The notes beneath the pieces were generated by a model. The model made no database searches. It saw only the letters and a program-made list of their open reading frames with translations, and was not told the origin of the DNA. From Bacteroidota bacterium (lineage in GTDB: Bacteria; Bacteroidota; Bacteroidia; J057), in the NCBI GenBank assembly GCA_963169475.1, contig CAUJFT010000120.1:1-5281 (forward strand): a stretch of 5,281 nt of DNA. Reading direction: 5' to 3'. Made by a program: the position numbers and the translations under genes. This document shows positions 1 to 5,281 of the stretch, piece after piece; position 1 is the stretch's first letter, and each line of letters begins with the position of its first letter.

Positions 1-39
1 CATTGCTGATATTTTTATCTTACAGGATAAATAAGGCAA

Positions 40-47
40 CAAAGGTA
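40..47 (-). promoter_or_regulatory. Bacteroidota-type -7 promoter element for a gene off the left edge
   Basis: Read on the - strand this is TACCTTTG, an exact match to the TAnnTTTG -7 consensus of the Bacteroidota primary sigma factor. The complement of bases 1-3 is ATG, so a divergent gene could begin exactly at the window edge with a leader of roughly 30 bases. I see no convincing TTG-type -33 box at the usual 19-21 base spacing. The gene itself lies outside the window, so its existence is inferred. Confidence 0.45.
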
Positions 48-132
48 CGCTTTTATTCTATATAGATGATTTAAAAAGCAACCAAACCAAAATAAATTTC
101 GTTAGCCGCTCTGAATAATAAGATTTTTTTCT

Positions 133-152
133 TAACTTCGCATATATTTTTG
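133..152 (+). promoter_or_regulatory. Candidate -7 promoter region for the T9SS cargo gene
   Basis: Two overlapping candidates lie 26-45 bases before the ATG at 178. TAACTTCG at 133-140 has one mismatch to TAnnTTTG. TATTTTTG at 145-152 matches the degenerate consensus exactly but sits in a T-rich stretch where chance matches are likely. No clear -33 TTG box is visible upstream of either. Which one is used cannot be decided from sequence. Confidence 0.35.
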
Positions 153-177
153 GTTTAACATTTAATTTTATTTGGTC

Positions 178-915
178 ATGAAAAAAGTTTTCACACTAAT
201 TTTGGGAATAGGTTTATTTTCGGGAGCGTCTGCTCAAGGTAGTTTTGAGTTAAGTTACGCACAGCAAGTACCCACTGCCATTAATACAGATTTGGTAAAT
301 GAGGTGGCAGTAGATTACGTTTTTGTAAAAAATATCTCTACCTCCGACAAACTTACCCGTGCAGAACGTACCGTAAATACGGTAGTTAGTAATGGTACCT
401 ACACTCAGGAAACCTACTTTTGTTGGGACAACTGCTATAGCTCCGCCACAAGCATTAGCATTAATTCGGGAATGAACATTGCAGCAGGTGCTACCTTTAC
501 CGCATTTTCAGTTCACTTTCTTCCGAATACAGTAGCTGGTTGCACTGACGTAACGATGAGGTTTTTTGACAAAAATAACACTGCCGATTTTGTAGAACAG
601 TCTTTTAAATTTTGTGCTACAGAAGGAGGCGTTTCTATTTTGGACCAAATCAAAAACGGAAATGTAATGGAAACCCCATTCCCGAACCCGGCTTCTGATG
701 TGTTGAATGTAAAGTTTAACCTTCCTCGTGCCGTAAAAGACGCACAAGTACTATTGGTAGATATGACAGGTAGAACAATCAAGTCTCACAAACCTTCTGG
801 CAACTACGGATTAATGGTTTGGGACGTACAAGATTTGCCAGAGGGATTATATTATATGATGATGACCGGAGAGGGTGAAGTATTAGGTACTCAAAAAATA
901 GTTGTGAAACATTAA
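178..915 (+). CDS. Secreted protein with C-terminal type IX secretion (type A) sorting domain
   Basis: The 245-residue product has three parts. Residues 1-19 form a signal peptide: MKK, a hydrophobic core, then ASA before Gln20, a good signal peptidase I site. Residues 20 to about 160 form a beta-rich domain with four cysteines (82, 86, 122, 146), including a CWDNCY motif. I know this pattern from small uncharacterised Bacteroidota secreted proteins but cannot give it a function. Residues about 166-245 are a T9SS type A sorting domain: FPNPASD at 168-174, a LPEGLYY turn at 220-226 and a terminal KIVVKH strand. The protein should cross the inner membrane by Sec and the outer membrane by T9SS, with the tail cleaved on attachment or release. 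I chose the ATG at 178; an in-frame TTG two codons earlier adds only Met-Val and is unlikely. The gene is monocistronic, with a terminator 49 bases after its stop. Confidence 0.93.
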   Translation: MKKVFTLILGIGLFSGASAQGSFELSYAQQVPTAINTDLVNEVAVDYVFVKNISTSDKLTRAERTVNTVVSNGTYTQETYFCWDNCYSSATSISINSGMNIAAGATFTAFSVHFLPNTVAGCTDVTMRFFDKNNTADFVEQSFKFCATEGGVSILDQIKNGNVMETPFPNPASDVLNVKFNLPRAVKDAQVLLVDMTGRTIKSHKPSGNYGLMVWDVQDLPEGLYYMMMTGEGEVLGTQKIVVKH

Positions 916-963
916 GTCTTTTACGTTTCTTCCACACGCTTTGATGTATTATATCGTAATTGT

Positions 964-994
964 AGCCTTCGCCTGTCAAAGGGAAGGCTTTTTT
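964..994 (+). terminator. Rho-independent terminator of the T9SS cargo gene
   Basis: Arms AGCCTTC (964-970) and GAAGGCT (983-989) pair perfectly. After a single bulged G at 971, CCT (972-974) pairs with AGG (980-982), closing a GTCAA loop. A run of six T follows (989-994). It lies 49 bases beyond the stop of the + strand gene. Read on the - strand there is no U-run after the stem, so it should work in one direction only. Confidence 0.9.
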
Positions 995-1041
995 ATGCAA
1001 AAGAACATTGGGCAAGCCTATTTTATGTTTTAGCGTTGTAT

Positions 1042-1083
1042 GATTTCTCAATACTTACTTATGTAAGGAGTATCAAGAAAATC
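1042..1083. repeat. Long imperfect hairpin in the convergent intergenic gap
   Basis: The outer stem is GATTTCT (1042-1048) against AGAAAATC (1076-1083), with one extra A. A symmetrical CA/CA internal loop follows, then ATAC (1051-1054) against GTAT (1070-1073). After a GGA bulge, TTAC (1055-1058) pairs with GTAA (1063-1066) around a TTAT loop. No T-run follows on either strand, so it is not a standard terminator. It lies 53 bases beyond the stop of the - strand operon, so it may still protect or define that transcript's 3' end. Confidence 0.45.
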
Positions 1084-1135
1084 TTATAGACTTATTTCTA
1101 GTTCATGCAGAGAGGATTTCGGATAAACACTCTTA

Positions 1136-1516
1136 TCACCATTCTTCCTTGATAGAAGCCTCTAATTCGGATAGCCTTTTTTCTTCTTTCCTTAGCTTCC
1201 ATAGTGCAGAGGCGCAACGTAAGGAGACAGCAGTAACACCGGGTATAGGAATTAACCCTAGCACCTTGTTTCGGGTTTTAAGCTCAATCGCTCCGCTGGC
1301 TATCCATTTAGAAATAAAGTATTCGACTATTTCGTCAATAAGAATTGGGGCACCTAAGAATTGAATTGCCAATGGCATTTCAAATACAGAAACTGCTATA
1401 TCAATTCCTACCGAGAGGATTAGTGCTTTGGTAAGCCCTGCCTTTTTTTTCTTTAGGGCCTCCTTTTCTGCGAGGAGCGTTATATGATTTTGGACTAACG
1501 GTTGTTCTACACTCAT
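1136..1516 (-). CDS. Small uncharacterised, probably membrane-associated protein
   Basis: I do not recognise this 126-residue protein. It has a charged N-terminal helix with a lysine cluster (KKKK at 22-25). A long hydrophobic stretch at about 29-59 then runs into an amphipathic segment to about 75 (DEIVEYFISKW at 61-71). A second hydrophobic segment at about 84-106 contains IPIPGV (89-94). The tail at 107-126 is highly charged and probably coiled-coil (KLRKEEKRLSELEASIK). The pattern suggests one or two membrane or membrane-inserting helices between cytoplasmic charged ends. The start is the ATG at 1516; a TTG at 1549 would add 11 residues but would start in the loop of a small hairpin. The gene begins 47 bases after the phosphatase stop on the same strand, so co-transcription is likely. 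It has no stop or frameshift inside and its composition matches its neighbours, so I judge it a real gene. Confidence 0.72.
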   Translation of the reverse strand: MSVEQPLVQNHITLLAEKEALKKKKAGLTKALILSVGIDIAVSVFEMPLAIQFLGAPILIDEIVEYFISKWIASGAIELKTRNKVLGLIPIPGVTAVSLRCASALWKLRKEEKRLSELEASIKEEW

Positions 1517-1540
1517 GGTTTTTATGAAAATTAGAAAGGC

Positions 1541-1560
1541 TATACGCAAAAAACCGTATG
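1541..1560. repeat. Small hairpin between the phosphatase gene and the downstream small gene
   Basis: ATACG (1542-1546) pairs with CGTAT (1555-1559), extended by a T-G wobble, around an eight-base A-rich loop on the + strand (T-rich in the transcript). It starts 3 bases after the phosphatase stop and ends 24 bases before the next ATG. There is no U-run after it in the direction of transcription, so it is not an obvious terminator. It might influence processing between the two genes, but it is short and could be chance. Confidence 0.25.
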
Positions 1561-1563
1561 GGG

Positions 1564-3120
1564 TTATCCGTTGATAAATATAATTTCTTTTCCCAACATC
1601 ATCTCGAGAAGTGCCGCATTTTCCTTAGCAAACATCATTTCCATTTCTACTTCATGGGCAGCAAAGATAGTCATGGTAATCTTGTCTTCCGAAATGTTTA
1701 TTTTTATGTCTGTTACAAATCCCCTATGCCCTCTGTCAAGATTATCTCCTATTCTCAAAATTCCAGCGAGTATAGCTACAGCTTTTTTATCTTTTTCCGA
1801 CAATAGATTTATCCCCAAATGTTCTGGCTTAGGGAAAGAACGCCTATGATATCTGATGATATTTCCGATAATCATCATTTCTGAAGGTACAAATCCGGAG
1901 AGGTTACTATTTGCAACAATATACTGCCCGTGCTTGTGATGTCCGCTTACATGTATAAATTTTCCTATGTCATGTAGGATAGCCGCATATTGAAGCATTT
2001 CCTTATCTGTCGGGGTATTACAAGGAATTAAGTCCCTCAGTGCTGTCCAAATATTCGTACATAGCTCACTCACTTTGAGTGTGTGGTCGGGTTCATAATG
2101 GACTTTTAAGGCAAGATTTAAAACAGAGCGGGCGCGAATATCGTATTCAAGATGTCCTACATATTGATTAATTTTTATTTTTTTTTCGCGAATGTAGCGA
2201 TTCAGGATACCCTCTTTTAGGGCGTGAGTGGAGGTGAGACACTGCTCAATCTCTAACGAAGTAAGTATATAGTTAATTAAACATGAACCCATGACAATCA
2301 TCTCGGAGCGTAGCGCATCCATGCCCTGCATTTTATCCCTTTCTTGTCGTGTACTATGAAGCAAGCGGGAGTGCATCCATTCAAACTCTTTGCGTCCAAA
2401 CTGAAACCCATTAAGATTTTGTATAGAAATTTTGTCTTTTTGCTGATAGGCAACCAAAGTAGCGAGTGTCTCAAAAGTCCCCGATGCTCCCACAAGCATC
2501 GAAAGCCGAAATTCTTTGAGTTCCTTTATTAGTCCAGAGAGTTCCTTGTCAAAAAGGCGATATACTTCGGCAATTTCCTTGGGCTTAATGGGATTAGAAG
2601 GCTTAATTTTATCCAGTAACCTTGCACACCCGATATTAATACTCCTCAATAGTTCTACGCGCCCTTCGTGTGCGACAATGAACTCTACGCTCCCTCCTCC
2701 AATATCTATTAGGAGTGTGCTATCATTAAAAGGTAGGCGAATGCCATTTTTGATTCCTTCATAGATTAAGGCAGCCTCTTCATTCCCGTTAATGGTTTTA
2801 ATATGAACTCCGGCTTGCTCTTTTGCGGATAAAATAAAGTCATTTCCGTTGGAGGCACTCCGTATAGCACTTGTTGCATAGGCAAAAATTTTAGAAACCC
2901 CTGCATTATCTATGATAGTACGAAAAAGCCTAAGTGCCTTAATCCCTCTTTTGTAAGGGTCTGGCATAATTTTTCCAGAGTTGATTCCTCCTTCACCGAG
3001 TTGTACCGGTTCTTTGTACTTTCCCTTGATTATATAATGGTCTCTTTCATCTATTTCTGCTAGTAAAAGATGGAAGGTATTTGTACCCAAATCAATGATG
3101 GCAACTTGTTCGTTTTTCAT
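1564..3120 (-). CDS. ppx: Exopolyphosphatase / guanosine pentaphosphate phosphohydrolase (Ppx/GppA family) with C-terminal HD domain
   Basis: This 518-residue cytoplasmic enzyme should release phosphate from the ends of polyphosphate chains and/or convert pppGpp to ppGpp; sequence alone does not separate the two. Residues 1 to about 310 are the actin-like ASKHA phosphatase core. It has the first phosphate loop (DLGTNTFHLLL, 10-20), ATSAIRSASNGNDF (82-95), the NGNEEA motif with the expected catalytic glutamate (114 or 115), the second phosphate loop (IDIGGGSVEF, 138-147) and GASGTFETLA (211-220). Residues about 320-518 are an HD-fold domain with a full set of likely metal ligands: His346, His383-Asp384 in LHDIGK, and Asp459 in RIGDNLDRGH. 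The length matches long, E. coli-like PPX/GppA proteins, not the short core-only form of about 300 residues. The start is the only sensible ATG, directly before the first phosphate loop. No ppk gene is visible here. It probably has its own promoter in the 175-base gap upstream and carries the small downstream gene with it. Confidence 0.95.
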   Translation of the reverse strand: MKNEQVAIIDLGTNTFHLLLAEIDERDHYIIKGKYKEPVQLGEGGINSGKIMPDPYKRGIKALRLFRTIIDNAGVSKIFAYATSAIRSASNGNDFILSAKEQAGVHIKTINGNEEAALIYEGIKNGIRLPFNDSTLLIDIGGGSVEFIVAHEGRVELLRSINIGCARLLDKIKPSNPIKPKEIAEVYRLFDKELSGLIKELKEFRLSMLVGASGTFETLATLVAYQQKDKISIQNLNGFQFGRKEFEWMHSRLLHSTRQERDKMQGMDALRSEMIVMGSCLINYILTSLEIEQCLTSTHALKEGILNRYIREKKIKINQYVGHLEYDIRARSVLNLALKVHYEPDHTLKVSELCTNIWTALRDLIPCNTPTDKEMLQYAAILHDIGKFIHVSGHHKHGQYIVANSNLSGFVPSEMMIIGNIIRYHRRSFPKPEHLGINLLSEKDKKAVAILAGILRIGDNLDRGHRGFVTDIKINISEDKITMTIFAAHEVEMEMMFAKENAALLEMMLGKEIIFING

Positions 3121-3126
3121 ATACTA

Positions 3127-3134
3127 CGAAATTA
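3127..3134 (-). promoter_or_regulatory. Weak candidate -7 element for the phosphatase gene
   Basis: On the - strand this reads TAATTTCG, one mismatch from TAnnTTTG. It ends 6 bases before the ATG at 3120, so it would give an almost leaderless transcript, and no clear -33 box is present. The mismatch (TTCG for TTTG) is the same as in one candidate before the T9SS cargo gene. It may be chance. Confidence 0.22.
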
Positions 3135-3166
3135 GGGAGTAAATTTGAGCGAATTTTCAGCCGAAT

Positions 3167-3249
3167 GTATAGCTTGTACTAAGAATCAAACGATATTGAG
3201 GAGTCCGTTTCTCATAAATCAATTGGTAATTAGTACAAGAGAATTATAC
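3167..3249. repeat. Spaced inverted repeat in the gap ahead of the phosphatase gene
   Basis: CTTGTACTAA (3173-3182) is exactly complementary to TTAGTACAAG (3230-3239). Just outside, GTATA (3167-3171) pairs with TATAC (3245-3249), across an uneven internal loop of 1 versus 5 bases. The 47-base spacer contains short sub-hairpins, for example TGAG (3197-3200 region) with CTCA (3211-3214). In RNA this is a structured element in the leader of the phosphatase gene or the tail of the methyltransferase transcript. In DNA the two GTAC-centred half-sites could bind a regulator. No U-run follows, so it is not a standard terminator. The match is seen directly; its role is unknown. Confidence 0.5.
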
Positions 3250-3295
3250 GATTTTAGCATTTGATAAAGCACGGTTCATCCTGAAAAAGAGGAAA

Positions 3296-3937
3296 TCATT
3301 TTTTTACAATCCATAATAGTCCATCTCTTACCGGAAGTAGCAAGCACTCTACTCTTTCATCATGGGCAACAAACTCATTGAACTGCTTAATGGCAATCGT
3401 TTCCTTATCATTGGGCTTGGCCTCTTCGGTAACTTTTCCACTCCATAATACATTATCTGCCAGAATTACCCCTCCGCTTCTGACTTTGGGGAGCACCATC
3501 TCATAATAATGAAGATAATTATCTTTGTCCGCATCAAGAAATACTAAGTCAAAAGTTTCTTTTAGTTCGGGAATAATGGCAGAAGCATCACCATTAAGAA
3601 GGGTAATTTTGTCTTCAAGCCCGGCTTCTGAAATATACTTTTCAAACATAGCCCTTAGTTCAGGGTTTTTCTCAATAGTAATAATGTTACCATTTTTAGA
3701 TAATCCTTCTGCCATACATAGACAGGAGTAGCCCGTATAAGCCCCAATTTCAAGCACATGCTGAGGAGTAAGCATTTTAGAAAAGAAAGAAAGAAATCTT
3801 CCTTGCCAATGTCCTGACAGCATTCTTGGATAAAGGACTTTAAGATGTGTTTCTTGATTCAGGGCTTGGAGAAGCTCCGGTTCTTGCGCAGAGATTCTAT
3901 CTGAATATTCTTGAATTTTGGGATGGATAAAGTTCAT
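3296..3937 (-). CDS. SAM-dependent O-methyltransferase, metal-dependent catechol/caffeoyl-CoA type (Methyltransf_3)
   Basis: The 213-residue product is a cytoplasmic class I methyltransferase expected to move a methyl group from SAM to a hydroxyl, usually of a catechol-like or other phenolic acceptor, using Mg2+. The SAM-binding motif I is VLEIGAYTGYS (61-71), and the acidic end of strand 2 is ITIEKN (86-91). LDADKDN (134-140) supplies the first metal-ligand Asp135 and Lys138, which aligns with the catalytic lysine of mammalian COMT. ADN (160-162) supplies the other two metal ligands. Length is typical for the bacterial family. I chose the ATG at 3937; the frame stays open 36 residues further upstream, but that stretch overlaps the exporter gene in another frame and lacks family character. 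The start lies 4 bases after the exporter stop (stop TAA, then ATCC, then ATG), so the two genes are co-transcribed and probably translationally coupled. The natural substrate cannot be told. Confidence 0.93.
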   Translation of the reverse strand: MNFIHPKIQEYSDRISAQEPELLQALNQETHLKVLYPRMLSGHWQGRFLSFFSKMLTPQHVLEIGAYTGYSCLCMAEGLSKNGNIITIEKNPELRAMFEKYISEAGLEDKITLLNGDASAIIPELKETFDLVFLDADKDNYLHYYEMVLPKVRSGGVILADNVLWSGKVTEEAKPNDKETIAIKQFNEFVAHDERVECLLLPVRDGLLWIVKK

Positions 3938-3941
3938 GGAT

Positions 3942-5198
3942 TTAAGAGACTGTTTCGTTAAGTTTATGATTAAGATTAAGCGTTTTGAGGGCTGGAAAAG
4001 CCTTGAGAGATGCAAGTACGACCAACAAAGTGGTACCTCCTCCAAAAAGTACCGAAGGGATTAGCCCCATTAGCCTTGCGGCAAGCCCGGATTCAAATGC
4101 GCCAAGTTCATTAGAAGTACTGATAAAAATCGTATTTACTGCCGAAACTCTGCCTCTCATTTCATCTGGAGTATATAGTTGGAGAATGGTAGAACGAATG
4201 ACTACGCTTACATCATCAAACATACCAGATAATGCAAGGAAGAAGAAAGAGAGTATAAAGTTTTTGGATAGGGCAAATAAAATGATAGAAATCCCGAACC
4301 CTGCTACAGCAATCAGTAAGTTTCGCCCGGCATGCAGTAGTGGGGGGCGATATGCCATAATCGTTGCCATTATCAAAGCCCCCACTGCCGGAGCTGCTCT
4401 TAGTATTCCTAATCCAACGGGACTTGTATGTAATACCCTATCGGCAAAGCTGGGCAATAACGCTACTGCTCCTCCAAAAAGCACAGCAAACATATCAATC
4501 GTTAGCGCAGCCAATACTATTTGATTTCCTAATACAAACTTTACTCCTACTGAAAGCCGGTCTTTGAGCGACTCTGCTCCGGGCTGATAGGCAGGCATGG
4601 GTTGGCTAGATACAGATAAAAACAAAAGAACACTCGTTAGAGAAAGTATAAGCACGATACCGTAAGTAACACTCACTCCCATTGTACCATAAACAAGCCC
4701 GCCGAGTGCAGGACCTCCAATCGCACTAATATGCCATACCACGCTACTCCAAGTAGCCGATTGGGCATATAGTTTTCTGGGGACAAGTTGAGCGGCTAAG
4801 GCAGTATGAGCAGGAGCAAAGAATCCTCTTGCAATGCCTGTAATAAAAATGACCCCGTATATAGGGAGAATAGAAGTTGGGGAGTATCCGTACTCAAATG
4901 CAGCACTCAATAATAACAGTATTAGCGCGCAAAAAGCATAGACAGAAACCGATACCCCGATGATTTTTTTTCTGTTAATAATATCTGCCACATTTCCTCC
5001 AAAAATTGCCGTCATCAAGAAAGGAATCACCTCTGCAAGCCCGATAAGCCCAATTGAAAAATCGTCTCGGGTATATTCATAGACTTGTATGCCCACTACC
5101 ATAGCCTGCATATTTACAGCAAAAGTAAAAAATAACCTTGCCAGAATAAAATTCCTATAATTTTGAATTCTAAATACTTCCCATGCAGATTGTTTCAT
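3942..5198 (-). CDS. MFS transporter of the EntS-like (MFS_3) exporter family
   Basis: The 418-residue inner-membrane protein has about 12 hydrophobic helices and probably exports a small molecule by proton antiport. The cytoplasmic loop between helices 2 and 3 carries an MFS motif A variant, GGNVADIINRKK (67-78), including Asp72. A charged central loop at about 197-222 separates the two six-helix halves. Near helix 10-11 the sequence TPDEMRGRVSAVNTIF (343-358) is characteristic of the EntS/MFS_3 branch, which includes the enterobactin exporter. Length is typical for the family and no break is seen. The start is the ATG at 5198, followed by a short amphipathic N-terminus (AWEVFRIQNYRNF) typical of this family. 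It is the first gene of a two-gene unit with the O-methyltransferase, so a methylated product may be its cargo, though many such exporters handle several drugs or metabolites. Assignment to the family is firm; the substrate is unknown. Confidence 0.93.
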   Translation of the reverse strand: MKQSAWEVFRIQNYRNFILARLFFTFAVNMQAMVVGIQVYEYTRDDFSIGLIGLAEVIPFLMTAIFGGNVADIINRKKIIGVSVSVYAFCALILLLLSAAFEYGYSPTSILPIYGVIFITGIARGFFAPAHTALAAQLVPRKLYAQSATWSSVVWHISAIGGPALGGLVYGTMGVSVTYGIVLILSLTSVLLFLSVSSQPMPAYQPGAESLKDRLSVGVKFVLGNQIVLAALTIDMFAVLFGGAVALLPSFADRVLHTSPVGLGILRAAPAVGALIMATIMAYRPPLLHAGRNLLIAVAGFGISIILFALSKNFILSFFFLALSGMFDDVSVVIRSTILQLYTPDEMRGRVSAVNTIFISTSNELGAFESGLAARLMGLIPSVLFGGGTTLLVVLASLKAFPALKTLNLNHKLNETVS

Positions 5199-5202
5199 AC
5201 TC

Positions 5203-5235
5203 CAAGTATATATTTTAACGGTTAGAGAATAGAAA
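5203..5235 (-). promoter_or_regulatory. Weak candidate promoter for the exporter-methyltransferase pair
   Basis: On the - strand TATACTTG (5210-5203) has one mismatch to the -7 consensus TAnnTTTG. A TTTC (5235-5232) lies 21 bases upstream where a TTTG -33 box would be expected. The -7 box ends only 4 bases before the ATG, so transcription would begin at or near the start codon and the message would be leaderless. The gene could equally be read through from upstream. Confidence 0.25.
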
Positions 5236-5281
5236 TTCCGCCTTTTACGGGAAAATGAACGGAGCCGCTCACCGCCGGTAT
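5222..5281 (-). CDS. Possible C-terminal tail of an upstream gene cut by the window edge
   Basis: One - strand frame runs open from the right edge for 19 codons to a TAA at 5224-5222. Its inferred C-terminal tail (ending VHFPVKGGISIL) looks like ordinary protein sequence, and the DNA is more GC-rich than the intergenic stretches here. If real, its stop lies 23 bases before the exporter ATG, and the exporter would belong to a longer operon. The piece is too short to identify and may be chance. Confidence 0.3.
   Translation of the reverse strand: MPAVSGSVHFPVKGGISIL

Noticed and set aside
985..1019. AGGCTT (985-990) complementary to AAGCCT (1014-1019), which could compete with the terminator stem
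   Set aside because: The alternative stem is only 6 bases with a long loop and would be much weaker than the terminator hairpin; an attenuation role after a stop codon has no support.
508..1051. Three - strand open frames over and after the T9SS cargo gene
   Set aside because: Two are shadows of the cargo gene. The third runs through the terminator and its last codons, with no recognisable protein character.
1517..1549. TTG start adding 11 residues to the small membrane-type protein
   Set aside because: The internal ATG at 1516 has an A-rich upstream context typical of this organism, and the TTG falls in the loop of a small hairpin.
3938..4045. 36-residue N-terminal extension of the O-methyltransferase
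   Set aside because: It overlaps the end of the exporter gene in another frame, and the family normally starts near the MNFIHPK segment, which has an ATG 4 bases after the exporter stop.
3985..4524. 179-codon open frame on the + strand opposite the exporter gene
   Set aside because: It lies wholly inside the exporter gene on the other strand, its translation is low-complexity and serine/proline/isoleucine-rich with no family features, and no promoter or start context supports it.
1..5281. Mobile elements, CRISPR arrays, tRNA/rRNA genes, toxin-antitoxin or defence genes
   Set aside because: I looked for repeats, transposase-like or nuclease-like products and RNA-gene patterns and saw none. 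The genes are ordinary chromosomal families of similar composition.

Overview
The window looks like a short stretch of chromosome from a member of the Bacteroidota. Three things point there. The first gene encodes a secreted protein with a C-terminal type IX secretion (T9SS, type A) sorting domain, a system confined to that phylum. The DNA is AT-rich, and the bases before most starts are A/T-rich with no clear Shine-Dalgarno sequence. Motifs resembling the Bacteroidota -7 promoter element (TAnnTTTG) lie upstream of several genes. I cannot place it below phylum level.

Layout from left to right. Positions 1-177 are an intergenic region. It has a good -7 element facing left, toward an ATG that sits exactly on the left edge of the window (complement of 1-3), and weaker candidates facing right. 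A 245-residue T9SS cargo protein follows on the + strand (178-915), with a strong intrinsic terminator at 964-994. The rest of the gap to 1135 separates convergent genes and holds a long imperfect hairpin (1042-1083).

Everything from 1136 to 5198 is on the - strand. In order of transcription, from right to left, it encodes an EntS-like major facilitator (MFS) exporter (5198-3942), a class I SAM-dependent O-methyltransferase of the metal-dependent catechol/caffeoyl-CoA type (3937-3296), a two-domain exopolyphosphatase/GppA phosphatase with an HD domain (3120-1564), and a small unrecognised, probably membrane-associated protein (1516-1136). The exporter and methyltransferase are only 4 bases apart and are almost certainly co-transcribed. 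A 175-base gap with a spaced inverted repeat separates them from the phosphatase, which probably forms its own unit with the small protein 47 bases downstream.

Functionally, the right half suggests that a small molecule is methylated and exported, though neither substrate can be read from sequence. The middle is polyphosphate or (p)ppGpp metabolism. The left gene is an unrelated cell-surface or secreted product. I found no mobile element, CRISPR array, RNA gene or clear defence system. The region is mostly ordinary, and the least explained items are the 126-residue protein, the four-cysteine secreted domain and the inverted repeat ahead of the phosphatase gene.
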